Origin: Oscarella lobularis
Lineage: Eukaryota > Porifera > Homoscleromorpha > Homosclerophorida > Oscarellidae
Assembly (NCBI RefSeq): GCF_947507565.1
Contig: NC_089175.1
Coordinates: 3,089,733-3,153,732 of the forward strand
DNA: 64,000 nucleotides
Direction: 5' to 3'
Shown: in pieces, positions 1 to 9,580 of the stretch
Position numbering within the stretch: position 1 is the first letter of the stretch
Layout: every line of letters begins with the position of its first letter
Notes under the pieces: generated by a model
What the model saw: only the letters and a program-made list of their open reading frames with translations
What the model was told of the DNA's origin: nothing
Database searches by the model: none
Translations under genes and position numbers: made by a program

Positions 1-362
1 GCTTGCGTGTAATAACGATGCTTCAGTTGTCATTTCCACCCGATTTCTGCTTGCCTACGTCCACAGCCGCAAAGCATCGGACTAACGCAATTGGGGTTGG
101 ACTAATTAATTTCCGCCCTTCCCTTTTTCTCTCTCGCCGCGCGCGCGTCCGCCAATCGACGCAACGCGGTTTCGCGGGCCATCGGCGCGCCAAACGATCG
201 CACGTGCCCCACTCGCTTTGATCGGCTCCGCAAGCGGTACGCGGCTCGTTCCTACATCGAATTAGTCCTAATTCGATGCAGACGTCATTCGGCTTCTTGC
301 GATCGACTCGGGACATTTCGCGCGACCGCCCGATCGCTGGACAACGCAGTCGACACCCCCCT

Positions 363-2716
363 ATGGAACGCAACGTCCACGCGACAACGCTGCTGGCGCT
401 TGGAATCGTTCTCGGATCGTGCGGTAGGCGAAAAACGGAGCGGAAACGCGCATCACACTTCTAATTCCAACCCACGCACGCGTCTAGATTCGAAAAGCGT
501 CGTTCTATTCGAACGCAACGTGAGCGACGCGTTCGATTTCTATCCGAAATCGGGCGCCATCGAAATCGACGAAGCGGTGACGCTTCGATGTAATGGATCG
601 TCTACGAATGGGACTAAGAGAACAGCAGCTGTTTGGCTTCGTCGAACGCTGCACGACGACGGCGACGGCGTCGACGTTCGTCGCATCGACGATGCGACGT
701 ATTATCATCTTACCGTCGATTCGCTTCGAATCGCGAGATTCGACGCGAATTACGTCGGACAGTACGCGTGTAGGCGTGGTCCCGATGGACCGATCGGCGA
801 CTGGGTCACGTTGAAGCTTAGAAGTGAGAGCGTACCACTTGACCACACCACCGCATTTTTAATTAGCGCTTTGTTGTCGTCAGAAGGACGCCGACAACGC
901 GCGTGTCCTTACCTCGATCCGCCGTACGACCTGTGGAAGACGAACGACACGATACGAATCGAGGTCGACGTCGATTGCAAGTCGTCGTTTAGCTTCTTTT
1001 GGATCCAGCTGCGTCATTACGGACGCAAGGATTGGGACAATTTGCCCGAGACCTTCTTGAAGAGCAGTTCGATCACAAAGAACCTTCGACCGGCCGGCAT
1101 GATGGAATATCGTACAGCCGCCTATGTGGCAAGCGCGATCATGACGAGTCGTACGCGAATCATCGAAACGTACCCAAACGGTGAGAGAAAAACGTGGCTC
1201 GCGTCTCCCGTATACGCGACGAGTGTCCCGTACCGATTACGTCATAACTCGCGGAAAAGTATGAGCAATAATTATTAGGAAGCATGGGTGATGCGTCGCT
1301 TAGATATCTTCCCGTAAACGAATTTCTGCTGTGCGCACCACATGGAGTTCAAACCCCAAAACGGCCTCATTTGACTTCGACAATCTGTAGTGCTTAATTA
1401 GGAAGCTCGGCCCCTGGCCTTTGTCTTGTCACAATGTGGAGTAAAAGGCTGCATGGCATACTTGTCTAGCCACACGGTTGCTTACACGTGGCCACTCTCT
1501 TTGCATGACTACTACTACTGTATAACCAATGCCACATACATTATCTATACCTCTTTAGCTCCCAGTCACGGTCCGTCCGTTATAAGTGCTTCTAACGTCG
1601 AAGTGAACGTCTCGAAGCCGCCGTCCGTCAATCTAACCTGGGATTTGGTCGATGACAATGAGATCATTGGTTATGAGGTCAATCACAAGATAGCTGGTCA
1701 GACGACAGGACAAGACAGTTTTCTCGTACCCGGCCAGCATCCGTCAGTATTGATTGTCTTTCCGCCTGAAGACATAGGACTTTCGCATGACCTTGTCGTC
1801 TACGCGAGCAACTGGGGACCATATCGATCGCCTCCCAGTCCCCCGGTATCAATTGTACCAGCCACCGGTATGCAAAATAGAATAATGACGTCACAGATTT
1901 ATAGATTTTTTTCTTTTCTTTTCTAAGGTCCAGGAGTACCGCAAAATGTTAACGTAACCGCTAAGGACTCCTGCAGTGTTTTCGTTTCGTGGCTCGAAAG
2001 CCTCGATGCGGGCGGCTTGCCTTTGACTGGGTATAACGTCGTCATCAGAAATAATAATAGTCAGGATACGACGATCAGAAATTTGGACGCCGTTCAACAG
2101 CGCATTCTCATACCCTTTTCCCAAACGGACGGCGGCGTTTTCTGTTCCGTTGAAGTGGCGGCCATCAATTCAGTCGGCCAAAGTGGCTTCGTTTCAGTTC
2201 CAGTGGAATTACGAGGTAAACATTATGTGACAAATATGTTTTTTTATATATATCACAATATGGTTTTCTTCAGATTGTTGCACTAAAACAGAAACCGTCG
2301 ATCTGATGTCGACGGAGGGGATGGCGTGGGTTCGTATCGGCATTGGCGCGGCGTGCACTCTCCTCGCCATCCTTGTGCTGGGAACGGTGATCTACTCCGT
2401 AAAGAAGGCGCTGGGTAAGAAGGCTGTGCTTGCGTCGTCGCGAGGTCGTTCCGATGGATTGGAAGTGCAGTACAGCCGTCGTCGACGTCGTCGTCGTCAA
2501 GACGAAGAAGCGTCCGACGAGGCTGCAGACGACGTCGACGGAGCGGAGCGTGCTGAGATTGTGTGCGTGGTAAAGCGACACGAGCCGTTGGCTCGGATTG
2601 TTTCCTTTACGGACAAATTGCCGTTTGACGCCCCGCCGCCGTATGCAACTGTGATTGCTGCCGACAAGGCAGCGGTGACGGTGACAGGGCGAGGAAAAGA
2701 ACAGACTGCTGTGTGA
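363..2716 (+). CDS. IgSF/FN3 transmembrane receptor 1 (SP-Ig-FN3-like-FN3-FN3-TM)
   Basis: Six exons are inferred: 363-423, 488-823, 884-1180, 1559-1867, 1928-2215 and 2274-2716, about 577 aa, with every intron in phase 1. Exon 1 encodes a short signal peptide (MERNVHATTLLALG). Exon 2 is an Ig-like domain ending in the typical D-x-x-x-Y-x-C pattern. Exon 3 is a cysteine-poor FN3/Ig-like beta domain. Exons 4 and 5 are FN3 domains (SVNLTWD; GYEV; GYNVVI). The last exon holds a transmembrane helix near 2330-2400, a basic run, an acidic stretch, a PPPY motif (WW-domain ligand) and a C-terminal QTAV that fits a class I PDZ ligand. It should be a cell-surface adhesion or recognition receptor; ligand unknown. 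Its 3' half is duplicated at 5008-5905. The start rests on the signal peptide. Confidence 0.8.
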
Positions 2717-3179
2717 AAAGAGAGAGAGAAAGACTTATATTTTAATGCCGTGCTAGTGGTTGCTGCTGTCGCTGTTTTATCTTCAGCGCCTGCCTAATAC
2801 TGTATTCCCAATTGTCTTCGGTGTGCTTGTAACAGCAGCAGAGGAGGCAGAAAAGAGATATAGATATACAATCTTGCGTGTTGTTATTATAAGTGCGCGA
2901 CATGAGACCAACATCAGTGGAAACTGAGAGCTGAAAGCTTCCAAACGAAAAAGACAGAAAAAACAGCTGAATAGAATATCTACAGCAGTATGAGGGAAGG
3001 AACTGATTGTCTGAATCATAATGTGATATGCGGTGAGGAGACAAGCCCATTTGAGTAGCCGCCTACAGATCACACTTTCACCACTTAGGTCATACCAAAA
3101 GGTAAGATTCCCGGGAACGGGTTACGTAAGAGTAGATTGCGCGAGACGCAGTGCTCAAAGAGAGGAAGTGTTCTACATG
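2717..3179 (+). other. Intergenic spacer between receptor 1 and the truncated receptor; duplicated at 5906-6349
   Basis: No gene is seen. The 3' UTR-like start (GAGA run, TTATATTTTAAT) and most of the spacer recur downstream of the second receptor copy with small indels. The spacer should therefore contain the terminator of receptor 1 and the promoter of the following receptor. Confidence 0.6.
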
Positions 3180-3349
3180 TTGTTTATATTGTTCTTGCGA
3201 GTTTTCGCTGCCACAACTCTTCTCTGCGGCGTCGGTAAGTGTAGGCCTCATCGCGATCAAATGACGAGCGCGACCTTCTTATCGTCTTTAGTCGCCGTCG
3301 TCGAAGACGCGACGATCTTCGAGCGCAATCACGGCGACGGTTTTGATGT
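3180..3349 (+). pseudogene. Truncated 5' end of an IgSF receptor (signal peptide + start of Ig exon)
   Basis: A signal-peptide exon (MLFILFLRVFAATTLLCGV, donor near 3236) is followed by an acceptor at about 3292 and the first ~20 codons of an Ig exon (ATIFERNHGDGFD). Homology to receptor 2 (6350 onwards) stops abruptly near 3349. The rest of the gene is absent and the Kelch-gene segment follows. It is the left edge of a tandem duplication in which the second Ig gene was cut inside its first Ig exon, so it is probably non-functional. Confidence 0.75.
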
Positions 3350-3536
3350 TAGTAAATTTAATTAAGTGCTTGTCAACAGTTAGCCAGCAGCGACGGAAAG
3401 ATAGTTTTTATTGCGCGGGTTTTGACATCATGCAAACTTTGAAGCTAATCGTAGCACAAAACTAACAGCAGCACATATTCCACTATCAAATAATGAAATT
3501 ACGCCCGCAACGTAAAAAAGAAGTCGGTCAAAGGAT

Positions 3537-4427
3537 TCACACATAAATTGAAGTGACAGAAAGTTGCTCAAAGGAGTCTAAACGATCAACACTATAGTAA
3601 GACGGGGTACCTCCTACAGCAAAGAGACTCTGGCCATCCACAGCTACCATCCCATGCAGATCTCGCTCTTGCTGCATGTCTGGCAAGCTGACCCATTTTT
3701 TGGCTCTGAAATCAAGGCGGCCAACTTTCTTACTCGCGTCTGAGCAAGAGGCGTCAACAGTGCCACCAGAATATACCAGTGAGTCACCTAGCGCACCCAG
3801 AGTTGGTCTATAGGATGTAGTCGGTGAAAATAATTCGCAATGACGGTTTTCTAAGAATAAGGATTCGATGCTGTTTAATCCTCCAGCTTCTTCCTGCCAA
3901 ATGTCGCCTCCGCCAATATAGAGCACATCATGAATAATTGCACAGGAGCAAAGACCTCTTTTATCTTTCATTTCATAGTCATCGTATTTAACTCCAGTTT
4001 GTACATCATACACAGTCACTAAGGTAAGACTCTGACCATCTCTTACACCACCAACGGTATAGACTTTTCTGCCGTTCGGATGACCAACAACAGTGCTGTA
4101 CCCAACCCCTTTTAGTGAAGACAATTCAAAGGCATTTTCCCACACACGCGCTTTTTCTTTGTATTTTGCAATTGAATGATAAGACCAATTTTCGTCAAAA
4201 AAGTGCCCGTATAATTGGTCATCTAATTGAAAGAGGCTGCTTAGGTGATTCACATCATGAGGAAACTTTTCAAAACGATAAGGAATACTTGTCCACTTGT
4301 TGTCTCCGCAGCTGAGAGCGTACAATTCATTTTCACAATCAAAATGTCCAGCGTAAACAGTTTTCGACCGTTCCAAGAAGGTCACTCTGTTCATATAATC
4401 CCAGGGTTTAGGAAGACACAAGGGCAT
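3537..4427 (-). CDS. Kelch-repeat protein, single exon
   Basis: A single-exon ORF of about 296 aa on the minus strand, taken from the ATG at 4427. The reading frame extends a few codons upstream without an earlier ATG, and an AG acceptor-like site just upstream means a 5' exon is possible. The protein consists of Kelch-type beta-propeller repeats: blades with paired glycines (VYTVGG, VLYIGGG, LVYSGG, LFAVGG) followed by conserved Y/W positions. Roughly four to five repeats are visible and there is no BTB/BACK domain. A minus-strand AATAAA (plus-strand TTTATT at 3407-3412) lies about 125 nt past the stop. Kelch propellers bind protein partners, often as substrate receptors. It is convergent with the receptor cluster and unrelated to it, lying inside a segment (about 3350-5007) present only at the duplication junction. 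Confidence 0.75.
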   Translation of the reverse strand: MPLCLPKPWDYMNRVTFLERSKTVYAGHFDCENELYALSCGDNKWTSIPYRFEKFPHDVNHLSSLFQLDDQLYGHFFDENWSYHSIAKYKEKARVWENAFELSSLKGVGYSTVVGHPNGRKVYTVGGVRDGQSLTLVTVYDVQTGVKYDDYEMKDKRGLCSCAIIHDVLYIGGGDIWQEEAGGLNSIESLFLENRHCELFSPTTSYRPTLGALGDSLVYSGGTVDASCSDASKKVGRLDFRAKKWVSLPDMQQERDLHGMVAVDGQSLFAVGGTPSYYSVDRLDSFEQLSVTSIYV

Positions 4428-4433
4428 CTTCAA

Positions 4434-5007
4434 ATTTTCCTATTTAATAAACAAGTGAACGAGGAACCTAGCCAATTAAGTCGGCACGCAGATTCGCGTA
4501 GGAGTAAATACATTTGCAAACACTTCCGGCAACCCCCAATTTCCTGGCACGACTCTCTAAACACTAACCTGGATTGAATTCCTTGCTCTTGATGCTCTTC
4601 CAACAGTCATAGGCAAAGACTCTGATAAGGAAATAGTTGGTGGTTCACTTGACTCAGAACTGGCAAGGAATTCTCGCTGGGATCGTTGGATAGAAGAATC
4701 GTCGTCAAAAAACGCATCTCTCGGCGCTTTCACATTGAACGTCTAGCACAAAAATTCCAGTAAATTAGAATCGAACCCTTTCCGGTTCGGTCTTTCTAGA
4801 GCAGATCACCGAGAAGGGTCCAAAGCCTAAAATGTCGCCATTGTCATCGTCGTCGTCGTCATCGTCGTCGTCGTCGTCGTCGCCTCCGTCGTCGTCATCA
4901 TCGTCGTTGTCGTTGTCAGGACGCTGTCGGCGCCGTCGCCGCATCACAGCCACTTTAGGAATGGCGTTATATCGCGAGATACGTCATCCAAGCGTGCGCT
5001 ACCGTAG
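4434..5007. other. Unassigned stretch right of the Kelch gene
   Basis: No convincing gene. A plus-strand open frame of about 60 codons (4567-4746) has no start and no recognisable domain. A TCG/TCA trinucleotide microsatellite lies at about 4838-4915. Homology to receptor 1 resumes at about 5008. Confidence 0.4.
4838..4915. repeat. (TCG/TCA)n trinucleotide microsatellite
   Basis: About 26 near-perfect triplets. It would encode poly-Ser on one strand or poly-Asp on the other, which explains two low-complexity reading frames that are not genes. Confidence 0.85.
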
Positions 5008-5905
5008 ACCATATCAATCGCCTCCAGTTCCTCTGTATCAGTTATACCAGCCACCGGTATGCAAAATAGAATAATGACGTCACACTTGATTTATAGAATT
5101 ATTTTTCTTTTCTTTGCTAAGGTCCAGGAGTACTGCGAAATGTTAACGTAACCGCTAAGCTAGGACTCCTGCAGTGTTTTCGTTTCGTGGCTCGAAAGCC
5201 TCGATGCGGGCGGCTTGCCTTTATAAAGTCGTCATCAGAAATAATAATAGTCGGGATCCGACGATCAGAAATTTGGACGCCGTTCAACAGCACATTCTCG
5301 TACCCTTTTCCCAAACGAACGGCGGCGTTTTCGGTTCCGTTGAAGTGGCGGCCATCAATTCAGTCGGCCAAAGTGGCTTCGTTTCAGTTCCAGTGGAATT
5401 ACGAGGTAAACATTATGTGACAAATATGTTTTTTTATATAATCACAATACGGTTTTCTTCAGATTGTTGCACTAAAACCGAAACCGTCGATCTGATGTCG
5501 ACGGAGGGGATGGCGTGGGTTCGTATCGGCATTGGCGCGGCGTGCACTCTCCTCGCCATCCTTGTGCTGGGAACGGTGATATACTCCATAAAGAAGGCGC
5601 TGGGTAGGAAGGCCGTGCTCGCGTCGTCACGAGGTCGTTCCGATGGGTTGGAAGTGCAGTACAGCCGTCGTCGACGTCGTCGTCGTCGAGACGAAGAAGC
5701 GTCCGACGAGGCTGCAGACGACGTCGACGGAGCGGAGCGTGCTGAGATTGTGTGCGTGGTAAAGCGACACGAGCCGTTGGCTCGGATTGTTTCCTTTACG
5801 GACAAATTGCCGTTTGACGCTCCGCCGCCTTATGCAACTGTGATTGCTGCCGACAAGGCAGCGGTGACGGTGACAGGGCGAGGAAAAGAACAGACTGCTG
5901 TATGA
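5008..5905 (+). pseudogene. Partial duplicate of receptor 1 (end of FN3, second FN3, TM and tail)
   Basis: Matches 1820-2716 of receptor 1 at high identity but lacks signal peptide, Ig exons and most of the first FN3. The second FN3 exon (starting about 5122) carries a 4-nt insertion and an 8-nt loss relative to receptor 1, so the frame is broken. The final exon (5463-5905) is fully open and nearly identical, including the TM, basic run, PPPY and C-terminal QTAV. The intron 5406-5462 is 57 nt with no in-frame stop, so an open frame runs through it from 5174 to 5905. Most likely a dead 3' half left by tandem duplication. Confidence 0.8.
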
Positions 5906-6349
5906 AAAGAGAGAGAGACTTATATTTTAATTCCGTGCTAGTGGTCGCTGCTGTCGCTGTTTTATCTTCAGCACTTGCCTAATACTGTATTCCCAATTGT
6001 CTTCTGTGTGCTTGTACAGCAGCAGAGGAGGCAGAAAAGATATAGATATACAATCTTGCGTGTTGTTATAAGTGCGACATAGGCACAAGAGAGCGGAAAG
6101 AACAGAACGACAGCTGAGTAGACTATCCATAGCAGTACTGTAGGAGAGAAGGAACTGATTGTCTGAATCGAAAATAACAGATCGTCTGAGGAGACCGCCT
6201 ACAGATCACACTTTCACCATTCGTGGTCAAAGCTTAGGTCATAAGATTCCCCCGAACTACACCTAGAGAACTGGTTACGTAAGAGTAGACTGCACGATGC
6301 TCAGTGCTCACAATTTCCCAACGAGAGGAAGTGTTCTCGCACGTTGTTT
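5906..6349 (+). other. Spacer and promoter region of receptor 2, duplicate of 2717-3179
   Basis: Sequence closely follows the spacer upstream of the truncated receptor copy, with indels. No reading frame of note. It must hold the promoter of receptor 2. Confidence 0.55.
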
Positions 6350-8334
6350 ATGTTGTTCTTGCGAGTTTTCGTTGCCGCAGCTCTTCTCTGCGGCGTCGGT
6401 AAGTGTAGAACGACGAGCGACCTTCTACAGATTATCTATCGTCTCTAGTCGCCGCCGTCGATGACGCGACGATCCTTGAGCGCGATCACGACGACGGTTT
6501 CGACGCCTATCCGATCTCCTCCTTCGTCGTCGCAAACGCTCGCGTTACGCTCTTCTGCAATCGAACGAACGACTCATCGTTTCACGCCGTCTGGCTGTAT
6601 CGCGATCGCGACGGAACGGCGCAGAGCGAGAGAATCGTATCGCGTGCGTTTCCCGATCACGAGTTCAACGCTAGCGCGCAGTCGTTGACGATACGGCGAT
6701 TCGGATCGACGTACGAGGGACTGTACGGCTGCGCCACGAGCTGCGGCGGACCGATGCGCGACGGCGGTTTCGCATCGCTGAGATTAGCCGGTGAGAGTGC
6801 TGGGCCATTTATTTCTACTCTAGTCTAGTTGATTCTCTTTCCAGCTCCGCCAGATATGCCCACCGTCGATATTTCCGATTCGGTGACGATTCGATGTACA
6901 CCCACGGCTCTGCCTCCGCCGACGCGCGTCTCGCTGTGGCGCGAAGGCGTCGAGATAGCGCACGGTGCCACGAATGTGACGCATACGATAGCGTCGACGA
7001 CGCGCGGCGATTCCGGCGCGTACACGTGCGTTGCTGCCAACGAGGCGGGCACGAGAAATCAGACCGATAACCTCGTTGTTCAATGTATAGAATCAATACC
7101 CACAATAGATTTAGACCTAAGTGATTCCCATTCTTGTTAGATGCGCCTGAATTTCGTCCGGCTGGTCATGTGAATCTTTTCTACGTAAAACGTGGAGGTT
7201 CCATTCGGTTTTCATGTTCCTTTGACGGTGTGCCACGTCCTCTGGTTGAGTGGTATTTTGACGGAATGAAAATTGGAGAGAGCTATTCTTCAGATTTCAA
7301 CGTTACAGATGCAGATAGAAAAGATGGGGGTGTATATTGGTGCAAAGGTCGAAATTTGCTGGGAAAGACTGACGGGGTCAACATGACGCTGAGAGTTCGA
7401 GGTCTGGTGGGGTGCTAGAAATTGGCCAGCCTTTTATTTTCATTTAATTTAGTTCCGCCTGATCCACCCACAATTGATACACATAACGTGGAGAAAACCA
7501 ATAGCAGTTTGACTCTGACGTGGAATAAAGGTCACGATGGGTTCAGTGATGTTATTGGCTACAGCATTCACTACAAGGAATCGGCAAAATCAAAGTGGTT
7601 ACCAATACTGTTGAATTCTTCAGTGGAGACGATGTATACTCTCACGGGATTAAAGGCTTTTACCGACTATGACGTCAAAGTGGCAGCAAGAAATGAAATG
7701 GGAATTGGAACTTATAGCACGTCTTTCACGGAGAAGACTTATCCTAACGGTAGCCCACTTACCCCATAGCCTTTCTTGTTTTAACTTTTAATTTTTATTA
7801 GCTCTCAGTGTTGGACCTACTGATCTAACGTATGGAAATCTTACTCCGACATCAGTTCATTTAAGATGGAAGGTAAGATGTTCCAAGTCTTTCCTTTTTT
7901 ATCTTGAGATTATTTCTGATAAGCCTGTTGACGTTTCACGTTTATCTGCCGATGAGGGATCAGTTCTGTTCTATAAGGCGGTATTTGAAATCAACGGCGA
8001 GGTAATGGAGATGACCAGCCTAAGCCCAAACTACATGCGAGCAAACATTAGCGATGATCTTCAATACACCGTTATGGTCTACGCTTGCAATAGTATTGGT
8101 TGTTCGCCTCCCAGCAATTCAGTCACGCTTAGCTCAGGTAGATTGATCACAGTGTCAGTAAAGGAGCATTATTAACTTAGATACGCTTTTTTGTTGTTAG
8201 AAACTCAAAGCGTGGAATGGTGGATTATTGCAGCTTCTGTTGGTGGCAGTGTGATTCTTGTTGCTTTGATTATAGGACTAGTAATATGCCGCTGTAAGAA
8301 AGATTCTAACAGCAAGCAAAAGAGTACATCTTAG
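6350..8334 (+). CDS. IgSF/FN3 transmembrane receptor 2 (SP-3 Ig-2 FN3-TM)
   Basis: Eight exons: 6350-6398, 6449-6790, 6845-7084, 7141-7401, 7453-7749, 7802-7872, 7924-8137 and 8201-8334, about 535 aa. The signal peptide is MLFLRVFVAAALLCGV. Exons 2-4 each encode one Ig domain (e.g. RDSGAYTC-like, GGVYWCKGRN). Exon 5 is an FN3 (LTLTW, GYSIHYKE). The last FN3 is split by a 51-nt intron (7873-7923) that is in frame and stop-free, so its retention would add 17 residues. The final exon carries a TM helix and a short basic tail (CRCKKDSNSK). All introns but the one splitting the FN3 are phase 1. It is a close relative of receptor 3 and a cell-surface recognition protein; ligand unknown. Confidence 0.82.
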
Positions 8335-8437
8335 GCATTTCTTTTTCTGTCTTTATGTGCCCAAATACATTCATCCCAGAACCAAAAACCAACGACTAGA
8401 AAGCGAACTCCCTGCTGTTATTTCCGGAGGTCTGAGG

Positions 8438-8920
8438 TCAAGCTTCAACGGCAGTCTTATTAGTCTTTCCAGCGTCGACTCGGCCACCAGCATGATAGAG
8501 AGCGGTGGCAAACGTATTGAGCAACAGCGAGACGAACATCAGAAGACTGAGCAGTGTTTTATACCGAAACGGCCAATAGTTGAACTGAAAACGAGCCGTC
8601 AACTTCTTCAGGTCGTCTTTGAGTATGAGAAAGATAGCCGTGAAAATCTGCACAATGAGCGCAACGCCCAGCACCCACGAAAGGCAATCGTAGAAAATTC
8701 TCACGTCGGGGCCGTCCTTCCAAGTCTCGACGAGCAAGCACACCGTATGCGGAATGGCGACGGTGCTCATAAGTGTTTTCGTTTTCTGACGGTCCGTTTC
8801 GACGGCTCCATTCGCCGTCGCCGGTGGGTCCGGTTCGCTTTCTGTCGTCGAAGCGACGAGACTTTTGCTGTCATCAGACGGTTTATCGCCGCCTTTGCCC
8901 GGTCTCGCTCTCAGTTCCAT
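8438..8920 (-). CDS. Ninjurin-like membrane protein, copy 1
   Basis: Single exon, 160 aa, with the start set at MELRAR by comparison with copy 2. A polar N-terminus is followed by an amphipathic segment (VCLLVETWKDGP) and two hydrophobic helices (VLGVALIVQIFTAIFLIL and LLSLLMFVSLLLNTFATALY). This is the ninjurin layout: about 150 aa, two helices near the C-terminus, and a short loop with an LKDDLKK-type turn. In vertebrates NINJ1 is an adhesion protein and the executor of plasma-membrane rupture in lytic death. Whether this copy does either is not shown. It lies tail-to-tail with receptor 2 and in tandem with copy 2. Confidence 0.72.
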   Translation of the reverse strand: MELRARPGKGGDKPSDDSKSLVASTTESEPDPPATANGAVETDRQKTKTLMSTVAIPHTVCLLVETWKDGPDVRIFYDCLSWVLGVALIVQIFTAIFLILKDDLKKLTARFQFNYWPFRYKTLLSLLMFVSLLLNTFATALYHAGGRVDAGKTNKTAVEA

Positions 8921-9038
8921 GACCGTATATCCGGGAGCTTTTCGGAACTTTCGTACGAAACAAGTAAAAGTAGTTATCGTGACGCGTGATAAATCAACAA
9001 ATAAGGCAAACATGAACTACTGTACTAGAAGTCCGAGG

Positions 9039-9512
9039 TCAGGCTTCAACGGCAGTCTTATTGGTCTTTCCCGCCCCGACTCTGCCACCAGCATGATAGA
9101 GAGCGGTGGCAAACGTATTGAGAGACAACGAGACGAACATCAGAAGACTGAGCAAGGTCTTATACTCAAACGGCCAATAGTTGAACTGAAAGCGAGCCGT
9201 CAACTTCTTCAGATCGTCTTTGAGTATGAGAAAGATAGCCGTGAGAAACTGCACGAGGAGCGCAACGCCGAGCACCCACAACAGGCAATCGTAAAACATT
9301 CTTACGTCAGGACCGTCCTTCCAAGTCTCGACGAGCAAGCATACCGTATTCGGAATGGCGATGGTGCTCATAAGTGCTTTCGATTTCTGACGGGCCGTTC
9401 CGACGGCTTGATTCGCCGTCGCCGGTTCGCTTTCGGTCGTCGAAGCGACGAGGCTTTTGCTGTCATCAGTCGGTTTATCGCCGCCTTTGCCCTGTCTCGC
9501 TCGCAGTTCCAT
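9039..9512 (-). CDS. Ninjurin-like membrane protein, copy 2
   Basis: Single exon, 157 aa. It starts MELRARQGKG and is highly similar to copy 1 over its full length, with a 4-residue shorter N-terminal linker. It has the same two helices and the same C-terminus (NKTAVEA). Similarity continues a little into the 5' flank, so the pair is a recent tandem duplication of a ~600-bp unit. The gene is divergent from receptor 3, with only 68 bp between the two start codons, which implies a shared promoter region. Confidence 0.72.
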   Translation of the reverse strand: MELRARQGKGGDKPTDDSKSLVASTTESEPATANQAVGTARQKSKALMSTIAIPNTVCLLVETWKDGPDVRMFYDCLLWVLGVALLVQFLTAIFLILKDDLKKLTARFQFNYWPFEYKTLLSLLMFVSLSLNTFATALYHAGGRVGAGKTNKTAVEA

Positions 9513-9580
9513 GACCGGATCTCCGGGAGCTTTCCGTGAGAGAATGACAAGTGGACAATTCCCGTACTATCTACGCATCC
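9513..9580. promoter_or_regulatory. Compact bidirectional intergenic region (ninjurin copy 2 / receptor 3)
   Basis: Only 68 bp separate divergent start codons at 9512 (minus) and 9581 (plus). Core elements for both genes must lie here or inside the first exons. No clear TATA box is visible. Confidence 0.45.

Noticed and set aside
4765-5074. Poly-Asp and poly-Ser reading frames
   Set aside because: They are translations of the TCG/TCA microsatellite; no domain, start context or splice support.
8865-9539. A 224-codon plus-strand frame over the ninjurin genes
   Set aside because: Antisense shadow of the two ninjurin coding sequences, which have clear membrane-protein structure on the minus strand.
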